Below, piece after piece: positions 1 through 9,437 of a DNA stretch of 64,000 nucleotides; position 1 is the first letter of the stretch, and every line of letters begins with the position of its first letter. Source of the stretch: Gemmatimonadaceae bacterium (GTDB taxonomy: Bacteria > Gemmatimonadota > Gemmatimonadetes > Gemmatimonadales > Gemmatimonadaceae); contig JANYIN010000163.1 in the NCBI GenBank assembly GCA_025362035.1, forward strand, positions 1 through 64,000, in the 5' to 3' direction. The notes beneath the pieces are model-generated. The model was given only the letters and a program-made list of their open reading frames with translations. It was not told the origin of the DNA and searched no databases. The translations under genes were made by a program, and so were the position numbers.

Positions 1-1675
1 TGCCATCGGCGCGATGCACGCAGACTTGTCTCCAACGCTCGAGTTGTGCGACGAAGCCACCCTGAGCGGCAGCGCTGTCCCCGACCGGCTCCGTTCCATG
101 AACTACCAGTGTTGAAAGCGCATCGCGGTGAATCACTGGCAGAACCATGAATCCGCTGCCGACCGCACCCTCGGCGTCGGCGAGCTTTCGTCGCAAGCGA
201 ACTTCTGCGTCGAGTAGTGCCGCGGCTTCGGCGGGCGGCGAGAACAGATAGGTGATCACCTCAAGAGCGCCACCAGGACGCCGCACGCGGCCCACGCGCT
301 GCGCGAGCCGTGCGGGGTTCCAGGGGAGATCCAGATGCACCACGATGCCCGCGTCCTGAAGGTTCACGCCCTCCGAAAGAAGGTCGGTTGTGAGCAAGAG
401 GGTCACGCGATCGTGCGCACGAGGCGCGCGAACACCCTGCGCCACCGGCGCGAATCGCCCGAGCACCTCCTCCCGAGTAATGCGCCCACTGGCAATACAC
501 GCCTGACGCGACGTCAGCATCCCGACGCCCACGTCGGTCCGAATGGCCGCGAACACAGCCCTCACCGTGGTCGCGTGTTCACTGAACACCAGGATAGAAG
601 AATCTGGATGTGTCGCTCGAATCCGCCGAAGAGCCAGGACGCGCGCCATGTCCGAATCGGGCGCAGACGCGAGCGCGGCGCTCACCCTGGCCAGCGCTTG
701 GTGTTCGGCGTGCACGGCAACACGGAGGTCTTCGAGGTCATCGCTCGAGGGCGACGCGTCCATCAGCAGACTCGCGAAGCCCAACTGCACACACGACTCG
801 TTGCCGTGCCAGGCACGCACTTCGCGGCGCGTTGGCGTACGGCCCGCTTCGATGCCTTGCTCGATCGCGGCCGCCAGCCGGCGACGCACGCGCAGTGCGG
901 CCTGCAACGCCGCGCGGCTCGATGCCCACGCGCGCACCAGTCCGATGATCCGCAGCGCACCCGCATCTCCGGCGTCGAGGGACCGCGGCGGGGGAGGTAG
1001 GGCAAGAATGGACCGCATCACGCGTCCGTCGTCGGGCGCCAACTCAACCCATTCGGGCGCTGCCACCCGCGGCAGGGCGGTATTCGGCGCTGCATCACCT
1101 CGGATTGTGAACCGCGCCAACTCGGACGCGCCGAGCGCGAACGCACTTTCGCCCAGAAACAACGCGATCTGCGCGGCGAGGTCGCGCAGCCGGTTCTGCA
1201 ACGGTGTGGCAGACAACAGCACCAGCGGCTGGGTGGCGGCGTACTCGCACAGCGAGGCGTAGCGCCTGGTGTTCGGATTCCGGAAGTGATGCGATTCGTC
1301 CACGACGATTCCATGGAACGGTGTATCGGGCTGGACACCGCGACTCAGCGCCTCGTGCGAGAGAATGGCGCCGGTCATTCCGGCCTGTCGCATCGCCATG
1401 CGCCACGTGGTGCGGAGCGCGGCCGGGATAACTAGAAGCGGCGAGCGCCACTGACGTGCGAGGCACAGTGCGACGAACGTCTTGCCACGGCCCACGTCTT
1501 CGCCGATCAGACAGCCACCGTATGCGTCGAGCGCGCGCTGCGCGCGCGCGACGATACGACGTTGATCGTCGCGGAGCACAACCTCGCCAAGGGCCGAGTC
1601 TGGAAGGGCGTCCAGGCAGGCGGAGGCGATGGCGGCCTTCGCGGCGATCAGCCGCGCGTCAGCGGGGCGCACCAC
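1..1675 (-). CDS. SF2/SNF2-like helicase, C-terminal end cut by window edge
   Basis: An open frame of 558 codons runs off the left edge. The start is a GTG at 1675 (a second GTG follows at once): an in-frame stop lies at 1724-1726 and no ATG or TTG lies between. Visible motifs are a Walker A variant GEDVGRGKTF (about residues 58-67), motif II DESHHF (126-131), motif III LLSATPLQNR (about 153-162), and, around residues 420-465, motif V (TTDLLSEGVNLQD) and motif VI (LAQRVGRVRRPG). These define a superfamily 2 ATP-dependent nucleic-acid translocase of the SNF2-like type. Its start overlaps the end of the upstream adenine methyltransferase by 28 nt, so the two are co-translated. A role in a defence or restriction system such as DISARM is inferred from this pairing. 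Left-hand partners are outside the window. Confidence 0.85.
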   Translation of the reverse strand, partial: MVRPADARLIAAKAAIASACLDALPDSALGEVVLRDDQRRIVARAQRALDAYGGCLIGEDVGRGKTFVALCLARQWRSPLLVIPAALRTTWRMAMRQAGMTGAILSHEALSRGVQPDTPFHGIVVDESHHFRNPNTRRYASLCEYAATQPLVLLSATPLQNRLRDLAAQIALFLGESAFALGASELARFTIRGDAAPNTALPRVAAPEWVELAPDDGRVMRSILALPPPPRSLDAGDAGALRIIGLVRAWASSRAALQAALRVRRRLAAAIEQGIEAGRTPTRREVRAWHGNESCVQLGFASLLMDASPSSDDLEDLRVAVHAEHQALARVSAALASAPDSDMARVLALRRIRATHPDSSILVFSEHATTVRAVFAAIRTDVGVGMLTSRQACIASGRITREEVLGRFAPVAQGVRAPRAHDRVTLLLTTDLLSEGVNLQDAGIVVHLDLPWNPARLAQRVGRVRRPGGALEVITYLFSPPAEAAALLDAEVRLRRKLADAEGAVGSGFMVLPVIHRDALSTLVVHGTEPVGDSAAAQGGFVAQLERWRQVCVHRADG

Positions 1676-4600
1676 GCGATGAGCGGCGCCACATCCGGCG
1701 CGCGCAACCGATACGCTCGGCAGCTAGCGGCGAGCAACTCCTCGGCCGAGGGGACGGTGCCGGCGCGAGCGCGCTCCGCGAGCGGCGCGAGCTCCGCCCG
1801 CGCTCGGGTCCAATCCAGAGGCAATGGCAGCAGCGAAACGGTCCACGCCAGGTAGCGATGCCACCCGCCACGCGCTTGTTCCGCAATGGCGTTCAACCAG
1901 GCCGCCGCGATTGGACCGTTCAACAACGCCGTGAGCGCAAGTGCGTCTTCTGCGTTTTCGCATGCCAGCGCGTAGCAACTATTCAGCGGCACCGTGAGGT
2001 CGCCTGCCGGAAGTACTGCGGCACGCGGCACGCGGCCGAAGTCGCTCCACACGACGCGCGGGCGCGAATGAGCGGCTGCCTCTGTGCGGAACAGCGACCA
2101 CCACGGAGCGCCGGGGCGAAGGTCTGTGCGGTTGACGAGCTGCCGCTTCCATGGAGCAAGCCATTTCGCCGCGCCGGGCGGCAACGCGACCAACGCCACG
2201 TCGCGCAATCCATGCGTCCAGAGGATGGCGCGGCGCGATCGCGGAATCGTCCACGGGGAGACGGCGTCGCCCCGCAACAACGGCCGGACGAGCTCGCGCT
2301 CGATGGTGCCGCGCCGTCCTCGATATTCCACGGCAACGGTGCCCTCGCGCTCGTCGACGGTGTCAACGGTAAATGCGTCGTTGCAACCACACTTTACCCC
2401 CAGCAGGGCGCGTCCGAAGGGACCTTCGTCGAGCGGGATGCCGTGTTCGGTGACCCGGTCGAATGCCGTCCGGACGTCAGGTGGAACCAGCAGCCACGGA
2501 CTCGCGCCATCGTCCTCAAGCAGCCGCAAGGACGGCGCGGACGCGCTCCATTCGACGTCCAGCGACGCGCGGCGCACCGCGATGTCCACCTGGCGATGAT
2601 CGGGCTCCCGTTTCGAGGCGATCACGACAGAGGGGTACACCGCGGCGTCGAAGCTGGACGGCGCGTCGGACCAGTCCTCTACCAGCCGAAGTTGCGCGCG
2701 GCTGGCGAGCAGCCGTCGAACGCCACCGCCGGCGAGCGAACGCCACAGCTTGGCGGGCAACAGCATTGCCAGGGAGCCGGTAGAGGAGGCGAGACCCAGA
2801 CTTTGCTCAACGAACAGTGACGCGAGGTCTACCTGCGCCGAGAAACCTTTGGATACGTGACCGCCGCGTGCGCCATGTTCCCATGCGGCGCCTTGGTAGA
2901 CCGTATACCGCGCCCGGAGCGCCGCTCTCGCGGCAGGCGGAATGTTGTGCAACCGCACCCACGGCGGATTGCCGATGACCAGATCGAAACCCCCACGTTC
3001 TTGTGCGGCGCCAAAATGGGACGGAAACGAAAAGGGAAGGGCGCCGGCGTCCGCGATGCGTCGCCGCTCGCGCCGCAGCGCCGCCGCCCGGAGGCGTTGC
3101 GCGCGCATCATCGCCCGTTCCTGCACGTTGGGGCTGGACTGCTGGCCGAACAAGTCGGTCGCGCGCCGATCACGCAGTCGCTCGTGTCGCGATGCGGCGA
3201 TGGTGCTCAACTCCCGATCGATTGCCGCGAGCGCGCGCTTCCGTTCGTCCTTCTCCAGGGCGCGACGCAGCGGCGCCTTTCGCGGCCCCGATGCGCGCAC
3301 ATAGCGTTCTCGCAGGCGCGCGAGCGCCGCCGAGGGGCCCACCAGCGAGGCTGGGGCCGTGAAGGCGTCGCCGGAAAGCGCATCGCCCACGCGGACGTTG
3401 CAGTCCAGGTTGGGGAGCGGCGGTACCGAAGACATTCTCGTGTGTTCGCTCTCGATCACGACGGCCAGCCAGAGACGGAGCTCGCACAGCCAGACCGCAG
3501 TAGGATTGACGTCCACGCCGTGAATGGAGCGCGCGAGCACTTCGCGCCGGATCACCGCCACCGCCCGAGCGTCGCCGGCGGCGCGATGCAGCGTGGTGAG
3601 CCGATCGAGAACGTACACGAGGAACGCGCCCGACCCGCACGCGGGATCGAGTACCGTGAACGTGCGGAGTCGGCGGCGCAGCGACGCCGCGCACGATGCA
3701 TCAAGCGCTTCGCCGCGCAGGCCTTGCGACACGTGCTCTTCAGCGACCGTCTCGTCGCACAGCGCGATGACCAGCGCCCGATCCGACACGTGCGACACGA
3801 GCGCCTGCGGTGTATAGAATGCCCCGCTCGTGCGTCGCTCCCCGGCCGCCATCAACGACTCGAACGCGCGTCCGAGCATCTCGGGATCGATGGCCGCCTC
3901 CGACCAGGTGTCTTCGCCTTCGCGCGTCGTGAAGCGGTAAGCGCCCAGCAAGTCCCCGAACAGCGCGCCGATGGCGTCGTCGGAGAACCGCGCCGCGGAA
4001 TGCCGGTGTTCGAACGGGCTCTTGGCGAACAGGCCTCCGTTGAGAAACGGGATGGAGCCGAAGTCTCGCGCCACAGCGGCCCGTCGCCGCAGCGGCGTAT
4101 TCAGCGTTCCGAAGAACAGTGGCAGCAGCACACGGCGATGAAAGCCGCCGCCCTGTGCCATGCAGGTATCAAAGCGGCGCGCGAGAAACGCGCGGTCGCC
4201 GTTCAGCCATCCTTTCGTTTCCAGAAAGGACAGGAAGAGCAGACGCGATACGTACAGCAGCGCGAGTTCGGCGCGGTCGTTCGCGGGCATGCTCGTGAGC
4301 GAGTCCGCGAGCGTCCGCGCGCGGTGTTCGAGCGTCCGGTAGAAGCGACGCGTCAGGGCCTCGCGGCCCAGCACATCACACCACCGCGAGTGGATGAGCA
4401 GATCGTCGCCAGAGTTCGTCGCCGCCATGGCGCCGAGGGTTTCCGCGTCGCTGGCGACGACACGCGCGCGTCTCGCCACAAGCGCCGCCACACGCGGCCC
4501 GCGACCGGATGACGCCCAGCATGCGAGGCCCACCTCGTCGTCCGCGCTTGCGGTGGCGATCACAACCCAGAGAACACGTGTGGCGCTCGCGCTCAGTGCG

Positions 4601-4851
4601 GCCGCTAGCCGCGTGAACAGCTGTCGCAGCGATTGCTCGAGCGGCGCAGCGATCAACAGGGCGCGCAATGCGCCGGTGCCGCGCACGACGGCCGCGTCAC
4701 TGAGATGGGACGGCAGTCCGAGCCGCGCGCGCATATCGTCGTCGACGGGGAGCGCGACGGAATCGAAGCCGAGCATGTCCGCGAGCGCGAGCCGTCCCCA
4801 ATGCGTGTGCAGTACTTCCAGTCGCTCGGCGGCATCACGGAGAGAGGGCAC
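1648..4851 (-). CDS. Large Eco57I/PglX-like N6-adenine DNA methyltransferase
   Basis: A 1067-residue class I methyltransferase that would transfer a methyl group from SAM to adenine N6 in DNA. SAM-binding motif I (LDPACGSGAFLVYVLDRL) lies near residue 400 and the catalytic NPPW motif (VIGNPPWVRLHN) near 630. The N-terminal half carries the helical block typical of Eco57I/BREX-type enzymes (LLFLSFLETKGWLNGD). The C-terminal third, from GVKCGCNDAFTVD near 820, resembles a TaqI-like target-recognition domain. The first 150 residues are unassigned, and I see no clear PD-(D/E)XK nuclease motif. It overlaps the helicase gene downstream. Family membership is clear; whether it is the modification arm of a restriction, DISARM-like or BREX-like system is inference. 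It could also be an orphan methylase with a helicase partner. Confidence 0.9.
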   Translation of the reverse strand: MPSLRDAAERLEVLHTHWGRLALADMLGFDSVALPVDDDMRARLGLPSHLSDAAVVRGTGALRALLIAAPLEQSLRQLFTRLAAALSASATRVLWVVIATASADDEVGLACWASSGRGPRVAALVARRARVVASDAETLGAMAATNSGDDLLIHSRWCDVLGREALTRRFYRTLEHRARTLADSLTSMPANDRAELALLYVSRLLFLSFLETKGWLNGDRAFLARRFDTCMAQGGGFHRRVLLPLFFGTLNTPLRRRAAVARDFGSIPFLNGGLFAKSPFEHRHSAARFSDDAIGALFGDLLGAYRFTTREGEDTWSEAAIDPEMLGRAFESLMAAGERRTSGAFYTPQALVSHVSDRALVIALCDETVAEEHVSQGLRGEALDASCAASLRRRLRTFTVLDPACGSGAFLVYVLDRLTTLHRAAGDARAVAVIRREVLARSIHGVDVNPTAVWLCELRLWLAVVIESEHTRMSSVPPLPNLDCNVRVGDALSGDAFTAPASLVGPSAALARLRERYVRASGPRKAPLRRALEKDERKRALAAIDRELSTIAASRHERLRDRRATDLFGQQSSPNVQERAMMRAQRLRAAALRRERRRIADAGALPFSFPSHFGAAQERGGFDLVIGNPPWVRLHNIPPAARAALRARYTVYQGAAWEHGARGGHVSKGFSAQVDLASLFVEQSLGLASSTGSLAMLLPAKLWRSLAGGGVRRLLASRAQLRLVEDWSDAPSSFDAAVYPSVVIASKREPDHRQVDIAVRRASLDVEWSASAPSLRLLEDDGASPWLLVPPDVRTAFDRVTEHGIPLDEGPFGRALLGVKCGCNDAFTVDTVDEREGTVAVEYRGRRGTIERELVRPLLRGDAVSPWTIPRSRRAILWTHGLRDVALVALPPGAAKWLAPWKRQLVNRTDLRPGAPWWSLFRTEAAAHSRPRVVWSDFGRVPRAAVLPAGDLTVPLNSCYALACENAEDALALTALLNGPIAAAWLNAIAEQARGGWHRYLAWTVSLLPLPLDWTRARAELAPLAERARAGTVPSAEELLAASCRAYRLRAPDVAPLIAWCAPLTRG

Positions 4852-4911
4852 GCACGCAGGGTATCCGTGCCATGCCGGGGGATCGCCATCAGGGCATTGC
4901 AGGCGAGAGCG

Positions 4912-6069
4912 CTACGCCGCCCGGTAGGTCCTCCCCTTCCATTCTACTCGACGGCCACGGACGACCGAGCCCACCGTGATGTACAGCAACATCGCGGCGC
5001 CGATCGGGTACAGCAGCGCATAAAGGATAGACTGGCCGAGTCGCACGTAGACGATCAGCCACCAGAGCAAGTTCGTGAGCGACACGATGGACGCCCACAG
5101 CGTGACGCCACCGCTGACGACGCCGAACAGTGAAAGCGCCACGAGTAGCGGCGGAATCACTCCCGACATCGCCGGAAGCACCAGCGCCAGCGGATAGAGT
5201 GCGCGACCGAACGCCCCAGCGGGCATGGCGTCCCTGCCGCCCGCGTAGAGGTTCTTCCCCCAACCGTCACTGAGCTCACGCAGCGTGGTGTACATGCGTG
5301 TGGAGAGCTGGCGCAATCCCAGCAGGACCACCGTGCGCTTGCCGCGTACGAAGAACATCTGCGCCAATGCGAGATCTTCGGCGACCTTGTCGCGCACGGC
5401 CTCGTGCCCACCGATGTCCACGTATGCACCACGGCGGAAGAAGATGCACTGGCCGTTCGCGATCTTGTCCGATACGCGACGCGACTGGTTCACCAGTTCG
5501 GTGCCCCCGTAGCGGGCGAGCATGATTCCGAACACCTGCGGCTGCACCAGCCGTTCCCAGAAGGAGCCCAACACCTGCGTACCAGCCACTGTGAGCAGGT
5601 CGGCATTGCGCTCGCGCATCGCGTTCACCGCGCGGGTCACGAGGTCCGACGCCTGCCATGTATCCGCGTCGAGAAATGCGACCACGTCGCCCACGCTCGC
5701 CGAGAACCCCGCGGTGCACGCCCATTGCTTTCCGAACCATCCCGCGGGAAGAGCGTCCGGCACCACCACGTGCAATCGCGCGCCATCATCGGCGATGCGG
5801 CGAAGGGTGTCTCCCGTGTCGTCGGTGGAGTGGTCGTCGACGACGATGATCTCTACGCGGGGATAACTCGACGCGAGGACCGAGCGGACACATCGCTCGA
5901 TGTTGCGCGATTCGTTCCGAGCCGGAATAATCACGGACACCAGTGGGGAGTCGTCAGGCGGGTGGTTCGGGTACTCATCGAGCGAGCGCGATCGTCGTGC
6001 TCGCGCGAGGACGACCAACGGCAGGGCGATCCAGGGCAGGGCGAGCGCGACCGCGACAAGATGCTGCAC
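4912..6069 (-). CDS. Membrane-anchored family 2 glycosyltransferase
   Basis: A 385-residue GT-A fold transferase that would move a sugar from a nucleotide-sugar donor to an acceptor at the inner membrane. An N-terminal hydrophobic segment (about residues 3-22) is followed by SVIIPARNESRNIERCV (near 45), VVDDHSTDDTGD (near 76) and the metal-binding LDADTW (near 130). A QLSTRMY...SDGWGKN stretch near 255 takes the place of the acceptor-site QxxRW motif. Three or four hydrophobic segments close the protein. This layout is shared with carotenoid and hopanoid-associated glycosyltransferases, but the acceptor cannot be read from the sequence. It lies 60 nt upstream of the methyltransferase on the same strand, with no functional link evident. 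Confidence 0.85.
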   Translation of the reverse strand: MQHLVAVALALPWIALPLVVLARARRSRSLDEYPNHPPDDSPLVSVIIPARNESRNIERCVRSVLASSYPRVEIIVVDDHSTDDTGDTLRRIADDGARLHVVVPDALPAGWFGKQWACTAGFSASVGDVVAFLDADTWQASDLVTRAVNAMRERNADLLTVAGTQVLGSFWERLVQPQVFGIMLARYGGTELVNQSRRVSDKIANGQCIFFRRGAYVDIGGHEAVRDKVAEDLALAQMFFVRGKRTVVLLGLRQLSTRMYTTLRELSDGWGKNLYAGGRDAMPAGAFGRALYPLALVLPAMSGVIPPLLVALSLFGVVSGGVTLWASIVSLTNLLWWLIVYVRLGQSILYALLYPIGAAMLLYITVGSVVRGRRVEWKGRTYRAA

Positions 6070-6182
6070 AGGTCAAAGATGTCCGTGTGACAGACGCAGC
6101 GCGAGCGGAACGCGTCGCGGAAAAACAGAAGGCGCCCCCGCGTCGGGACGCCCGTGGCGCTCATCCAGGGTGCTGCTGAGGT

Positions 6183-6395
6183 CTATTCGGTGGAGCGCAT
6201 GGATCCACGAAACCTGCCCGACTCTCGGCCGCCTGCCGACGATGACGTTCGTGACGCGGCCTTGTCGTCCGCCGACGCAGCGCGGTTCGCACCACCGTCG
6301 CCGTCGGCCTGCGAAGCATTCCTGTGGTCGGACGACGAGTCGTCGTTTCCTACAATGCGGGGGCCTGGAGTCCTGTTGTCCATCTTGTCTGGCAT
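6183..6395 (-). CDS. Small hydrophilic protein, unknown function
   Basis: A 70-residue ORF rich in Ser, Asp, Arg and Gly, with no hydrophobic segment, so probably cytosolic and disordered. I chose the ATG at 6395 because a strong ribosome site (GGAGGGAG) sits 5 nt upstream. The same frame extends to 6599, but that extension has a Cys/His-rich composition unlike the rest and probably is not translated. It lies between the glycosyltransferase and the divergent LD-carboxypeptidase gene. I recognise no family. The ribosome site is the main support for it being a gene. Confidence 0.45.
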   Translation of the reverse strand: MPDKMDNRTPGPRIVGNDDSSSDHRNASQADGDGGANRAASADDKAASRTSSSAGGRESGRFRGSMRSTE

Positions 6396-6665
6396 GATTT
6401 CTCCCTCCAACGCTGCAATGGGAAGACAGCCGTCACCGGACACGACCACTTCGTGCGGTGCGGCTGCCCCGCATTGACAGCATATGAAGTGCCAATGGTG
6501 GTTTCTCCCTGTTCGCCGCACCCGCGAGTACGGGACTTCGACGTTGGTCCAGCCTACCGCTCCCACCAGCCTGAACAGATGCGTGCAATATCCTCGCATT
6601 CTCTCCGGACTTGGCGTCCGATCGTGCCATTGCAGACCAAGCAGGCGCTGTCTACGTTGCCCGCG

Positions 6666-7565
6666 ATGCGACTTCCCCCTCCCCTCATGTCCGGTGCGCG
6701 CGTGGCGCTCGTGTCACCTTCGGGCCCGCTGCGGTCTCCCGAAGAACTCGACACCGCCACGTCGCAGGCTCGAGCGCTGGGCTGGGAGCCCGTAGTCGGA
6801 ACGAATGTCATGGCCAGGCGCGGCTACCTGGCGGGTTCGGACGAAGAGCGGCTCTGGGATCTGAACGGCGCGCTGGCCGACGATGGGGTGGATGGTATCT
6901 GGTGCGTGCGGGGTGGATACGGTGCCATGCGACTGTTGGGGCGGCTGAATGTCGATGCGCTGCGACGTCGTCCGAAGGCCATCATCGGATACTCGGACAT
7001 CACGGCACTACACTGCGCGCTCGGGCTGCACGCCAACGTGGTCACCTTTCATGGTCCCACCGCGCGGTCTCTTCTCACCGACTTCTCGCGTCACTCGCTC
7101 GTCCGCGCCGTGGTGGACCAGCGCGAGCCCTGCGGGCCTGCGCCAGACGCCCGCCTCCTTCGCGGCGGTCGAGTGCAGGGTCGGCTCGTCGGCGGAAATC
7201 TCTCGATACTTACGGCGCTTGCCGGCACTCCTTACGCGCCGGACTACACCGGCGCGATCCTGGTCCTCGAGGACGTCGGCGAGGAGATCTATCGCATCGA
7301 CCGCATGCTGCGACAGTTGGCGCTGAGCGGTGCACTGGCCCGTGTGGCGGGAATCGTGTTCGGACACTTCACCGGCGGTACGCCGCCAGGCGACAGTTCT
7401 TCGTTGACTCTCGATGCCGTTCTCGCGGAGATCGCCGAAATCGCCGGCGTTCCCGCAATTTGCAGTGCGCCAATTGGGCACATCGACGACCAGTGGACCG
7501 TTCCACTGGGCGCCATGGCGGAGTTGGATGCCGACCATGGCGCATTGCACGTGGCGCTCTCCTGA
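6666..7565 (+). CDS. LD-carboxypeptidase (peptidase family S66)
   Basis: A 299-residue cytosolic enzyme of the LdcA family, which removes the terminal D-Ala from murein tetrapeptides during peptidoglycan recycling; some relatives are microcin-immunity peptidases. The nucleophile Ser110 is in IGYSDITALH, the catalytic Glu in ILVLEDVGEEIYR and the catalytic His in APIGHIDDQW, giving the Ser-Glu-His triad of S66. Length matches the family. The ATG at 6666 is preferred because family homology begins a few residues later at GARVALVSPSG; the frame is open further upstream, but that part does not look coding. The rhodanese gene follows after 30 nt. Confidence 0.9.
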   Translation: MRLPPPLMSGARVALVSPSGPLRSPEELDTATSQARALGWEPVVGTNVMARRGYLAGSDEERLWDLNGALADDGVDGIWCVRGGYGAMRLLGRLNVDALRRRPKAIIGYSDITALHCALGLHANVVTFHGPTARSLLTDFSRHSLVRAVVDQREPCGPAPDARLLRGGRVQGRLVGGNLSILTALAGTPYAPDYTGAILVLEDVGEEIYRIDRMLRQLALSGALARVAGIVFGHFTGGTPPGDSSSLTLDAVLAEIAEIAGVPAICSAPIGHIDDQWTVPLGAMAELDADHGALHVALS

Positions 7566-7595
7566 AACGGTCGAACGCGGCGCACCCGGAACTCA

Positions 7596-7958
7596 ATGGA
7601 GTCCATGATGAAGAGTGGTACCGATCTGATCAACGAATCGAAGGGGCGGATCCGGGAAATTGGTATAGCCGATGCGCGTGCGAAGTACGCCGAAGGGCGC
7701 GTCACGTTTCTCGACGTGCGAGATCTCCAGGAGGTCAATCTTGGAAAGATCCCGAACGCGGTTCACATCTCGCGCGGCAATCTTGAAACGAAGGTGGAGG
7801 CCATCATTCCGCGCACCACCGATGTCGTGATCTATTGCGCCAGCGGCAATCGTTCGGCCTTCGCCGCGGACGTGATGCAGCAGATGGGCTACACGAGTGT
7901 CTGTTCGCTGGCCGGCGGTTTCCGTGCCTGGGCTGAGTCTGACGGTGACATCGAGTGA
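7596..7958 (+). CDS. Rhodanese-like sulfurtransferase domain protein
   Basis: A single-domain rhodanese of 120 residues. The substrate-loop cysteine is present in IYCASGNRSA, with LDVRDLQEVNLGKIPNAVHI upstream and LAGGFRAW near the end. It is likely a cytosolic sulfur carrier or persulfide transferase; its partner is unknown. Three ATG codons (7596, 7605, 7608) are possible. A GGAG at 7598-7601 favours 7605 or 7608, so the first few residues may not be translated. The stop overlaps the GTG start of the next gene (GTGA), so the two are translationally coupled. Confidence 0.88.
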   Translation: MESMMKSGTDLINESKGRIREIGIADARAKYAEGRVTFLDVRDLQEVNLGKIPNAVHISRGNLETKVEAIIPRTTDVVIYCASGNRSAFAADVMQQMGYTSVCSLAGGFRAWAESDGDIE

Positions 7959-8785
7959 GGCCGGCCACTCTGGAGCGGTTCAAGTTGGTGGGAGCTGGCG
8001 GCCGGCTCATTCACGGTGAAGCGCGCATCCTGCCGGGAGCCACGGGGAGCGTCGTCCTGGTGCACGGCTTCAAGGGTTTCCTGCGTTTCGCCTTCTTTCC
8101 CTACCTCGCCGCGCGGCTCTCCGAGCGCGGGCTCAACGTCGTGTCCTTCAACTTCTCAGGCAGCGGCGTGGGCGAAGACCTGGAGACGTTCACGGACTTC
8201 GAGGCGTTCGAGGAGAACAGCTTTGGCCGTGAGCTCTACGATCTGGTGATCGTCAACCGCGAGGCAGAGGAGCGTGGTTGGCTCGGCGACCGGCGCGGGT
8301 TGTTCGGTCATTCACGTGGCGGCGGCATCGCCGTCCTGCATGCCTCCCGCGATGACCGGATCAACGCACTGGTCACGTGGTCTGCCATCTCCACGGTCGC
8401 GCGCTGGACCGATCCGCAGATGGCCGGATGGCGTGAGCGCGGTTACTCAGAAGTGGTGAACTCTCGTACCGGGCAAGTGTTTCGCATGGGGACGGGCCTT
8501 CTCGACGAAGTGCAGCGCCACGCCGACGGACGTCTGGACGTGGAAAAGGCGGCATCGAGGGTTCGATGCCCGTGGCTGATCGTGCATGGCGAATGCGACG
8601 AGACGGTTTCCATTGCCGAGGGCCAGCGCTTGCACGACGCCAGCTGCGGCCGCGCGGAGCTTTTTCGCGTCCCGGGCGCGAACCATGTGTTCAACGTGGC
8701 GCATGGAATGACGATACCGTCCGCCGCTCTGACCTCCGCCGCCGACCGCACGGTCGACTTCCTGGCCGAGACGCCTGGTTTCTAG
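7955..8785 (+). CDS. Alpha/beta hydrolase
   Basis: A 276-residue serine hydrolase. The oxyanion HG motif is VLVHGFKGF, the nucleophile elbow is LFGHSRGGG, the acid is in VHGECDETVS and the His in PGANHVFN. The order and spacing fit dienelactone-hydrolase or BAAT-like alpha/beta hydrolases without a lid insertion. There is no signal peptide, so it is cytosolic. The GTG start at 7955 overlaps the upstream rhodanese stop, and the Nudix gene starts one base after its own stop; the three form an operon. The substrate is unknown. Confidence 0.88.
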   Translation: MRPATLERFKLVGAGGRLIHGEARILPGATGSVVLVHGFKGFLRFAFFPYLAARLSERGLNVVSFNFSGSGVGEDLETFTDFEAFEENSFGRELYDLVIVNREAEERGWLGDRRGLFGHSRGGGIAVLHASRDDRINALVTWSAISTVARWTDPQMAGWRERGYSEVVNSRTGQVFRMGTGLLDEVQRHADGRLDVEKAASRVRCPWLIVHGECDETVSIAEGQRLHDASCGRAELFRVPGANHVFNVAHGMTIPSAALTSAADRTVDFLAETPGF

Positions 8786-8786
8786 G

Positions 8787-9434
8787 ATGTCTCAGGAGGA
8801 ACTCGATCGACTGGAATCGCATCCGCTCATCGAGCGGTTCGCGCGCGCACTCGTCGAGCGCCCCGGCCGCGAGATCCACACCGAGCCCCCGACGCGTCTC
8901 GCCGCCATCCTGCTCGTCTTACGGGAGGGAGATGGCGGCGAGCCCGAGTTGCTCCTGATCAAGCGCGCGGACGCGGATGGCGATCCGTGGAGTGGACACA
9001 TCGCCTGTCCCGGTGGCCGCATGGAGGCGAGCGACCGCGACCTGGAGGTGACCGCCGTGCGCGAGACGAGGGAGGAAACCGGCATCGACGTGGCGCACGA
9101 GGGGCGCGTGCTCGGGCATCTGGACGACCTGCGTCCGCGGTCGTCGTTCCTGCCACCGATCGTGATCCGGCCGTATGTCGCCCTCGTCCGGGCGGGCGTA
9201 CGCATCCTGGCCAGTCGCGAGGTGGCGAGCGCGTTCTGGGTTCCGTTGTCGGCGTTGCGCGAACAGCGCGCGTGGAGCCTCGGGTCCGTTCAGGCCCATG
9301 GCACGGCGCGCCACGTGAGCATCTTCCAACACGGCGAGCACACCGTATGGGGGCTGACGGAGCGGGCGTTACGGCAGTTCCTCACGTACGTCGGCGAGCC
9401 TCCGGCCGGCGAGTCGGTGGACCAGGTGCGGTGA
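8787..9434 (+). CDS. Nudix hydrolase, CoA-diphosphatase type
   Basis: A 215-residue Nudix protein. The Nudix box GX5EX7REXXEEXGX is intact as GGRMEASD...VRETREETGI. The preceding region RAAILLVLR with LLLIKRADADGDPWSGHIACPG resembles NudL-type coenzyme A diphosphatases, which cleave CoA to phosphopantetheine and ADP. The CoA-specific signature is not clear enough to fix the substrate, so a general (di)nucleotide pyrophosphatase is possible. It is the last gene of the rhodanese-hydrolase-Nudix run and converges on the VOC gene with a 3-nt gap. Confidence 0.85.
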   Translation: MSQEELDRLESHPLIERFARALVERPGREIHTEPPTRLAAILLVLREGDGGEPELLLIKRADADGDPWSGHIACPGGRMEASDRDLEVTAVRETREETGIDVAHEGRVLGHLDDLRPRSSFLPPIVIRPYVALVRAGVRILASREVASAFWVPLSALREQRAWSLGSVQAHGTARHVSIFQHGEHTVWGLTERALRQFLTYVGEPPAGESVDQVR

Positions 9435-9437
9435 CGC

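Noticed and set aside
1456-4512. Long plus-strand frames opposite the methyltransferase and helicase (454 and 551 codons)
   Set aside because: Arg/Ala/Gly-rich antisense shadows typical of high-GC genes; the minus frame carries complete methyltransferase and helicase motifs.
6396-6599. N-terminal extension of the small hydrophilic protein with a Cys/His cluster
   Set aside because: A strong ribosome site supports the internal ATG, and the extension differs in composition.
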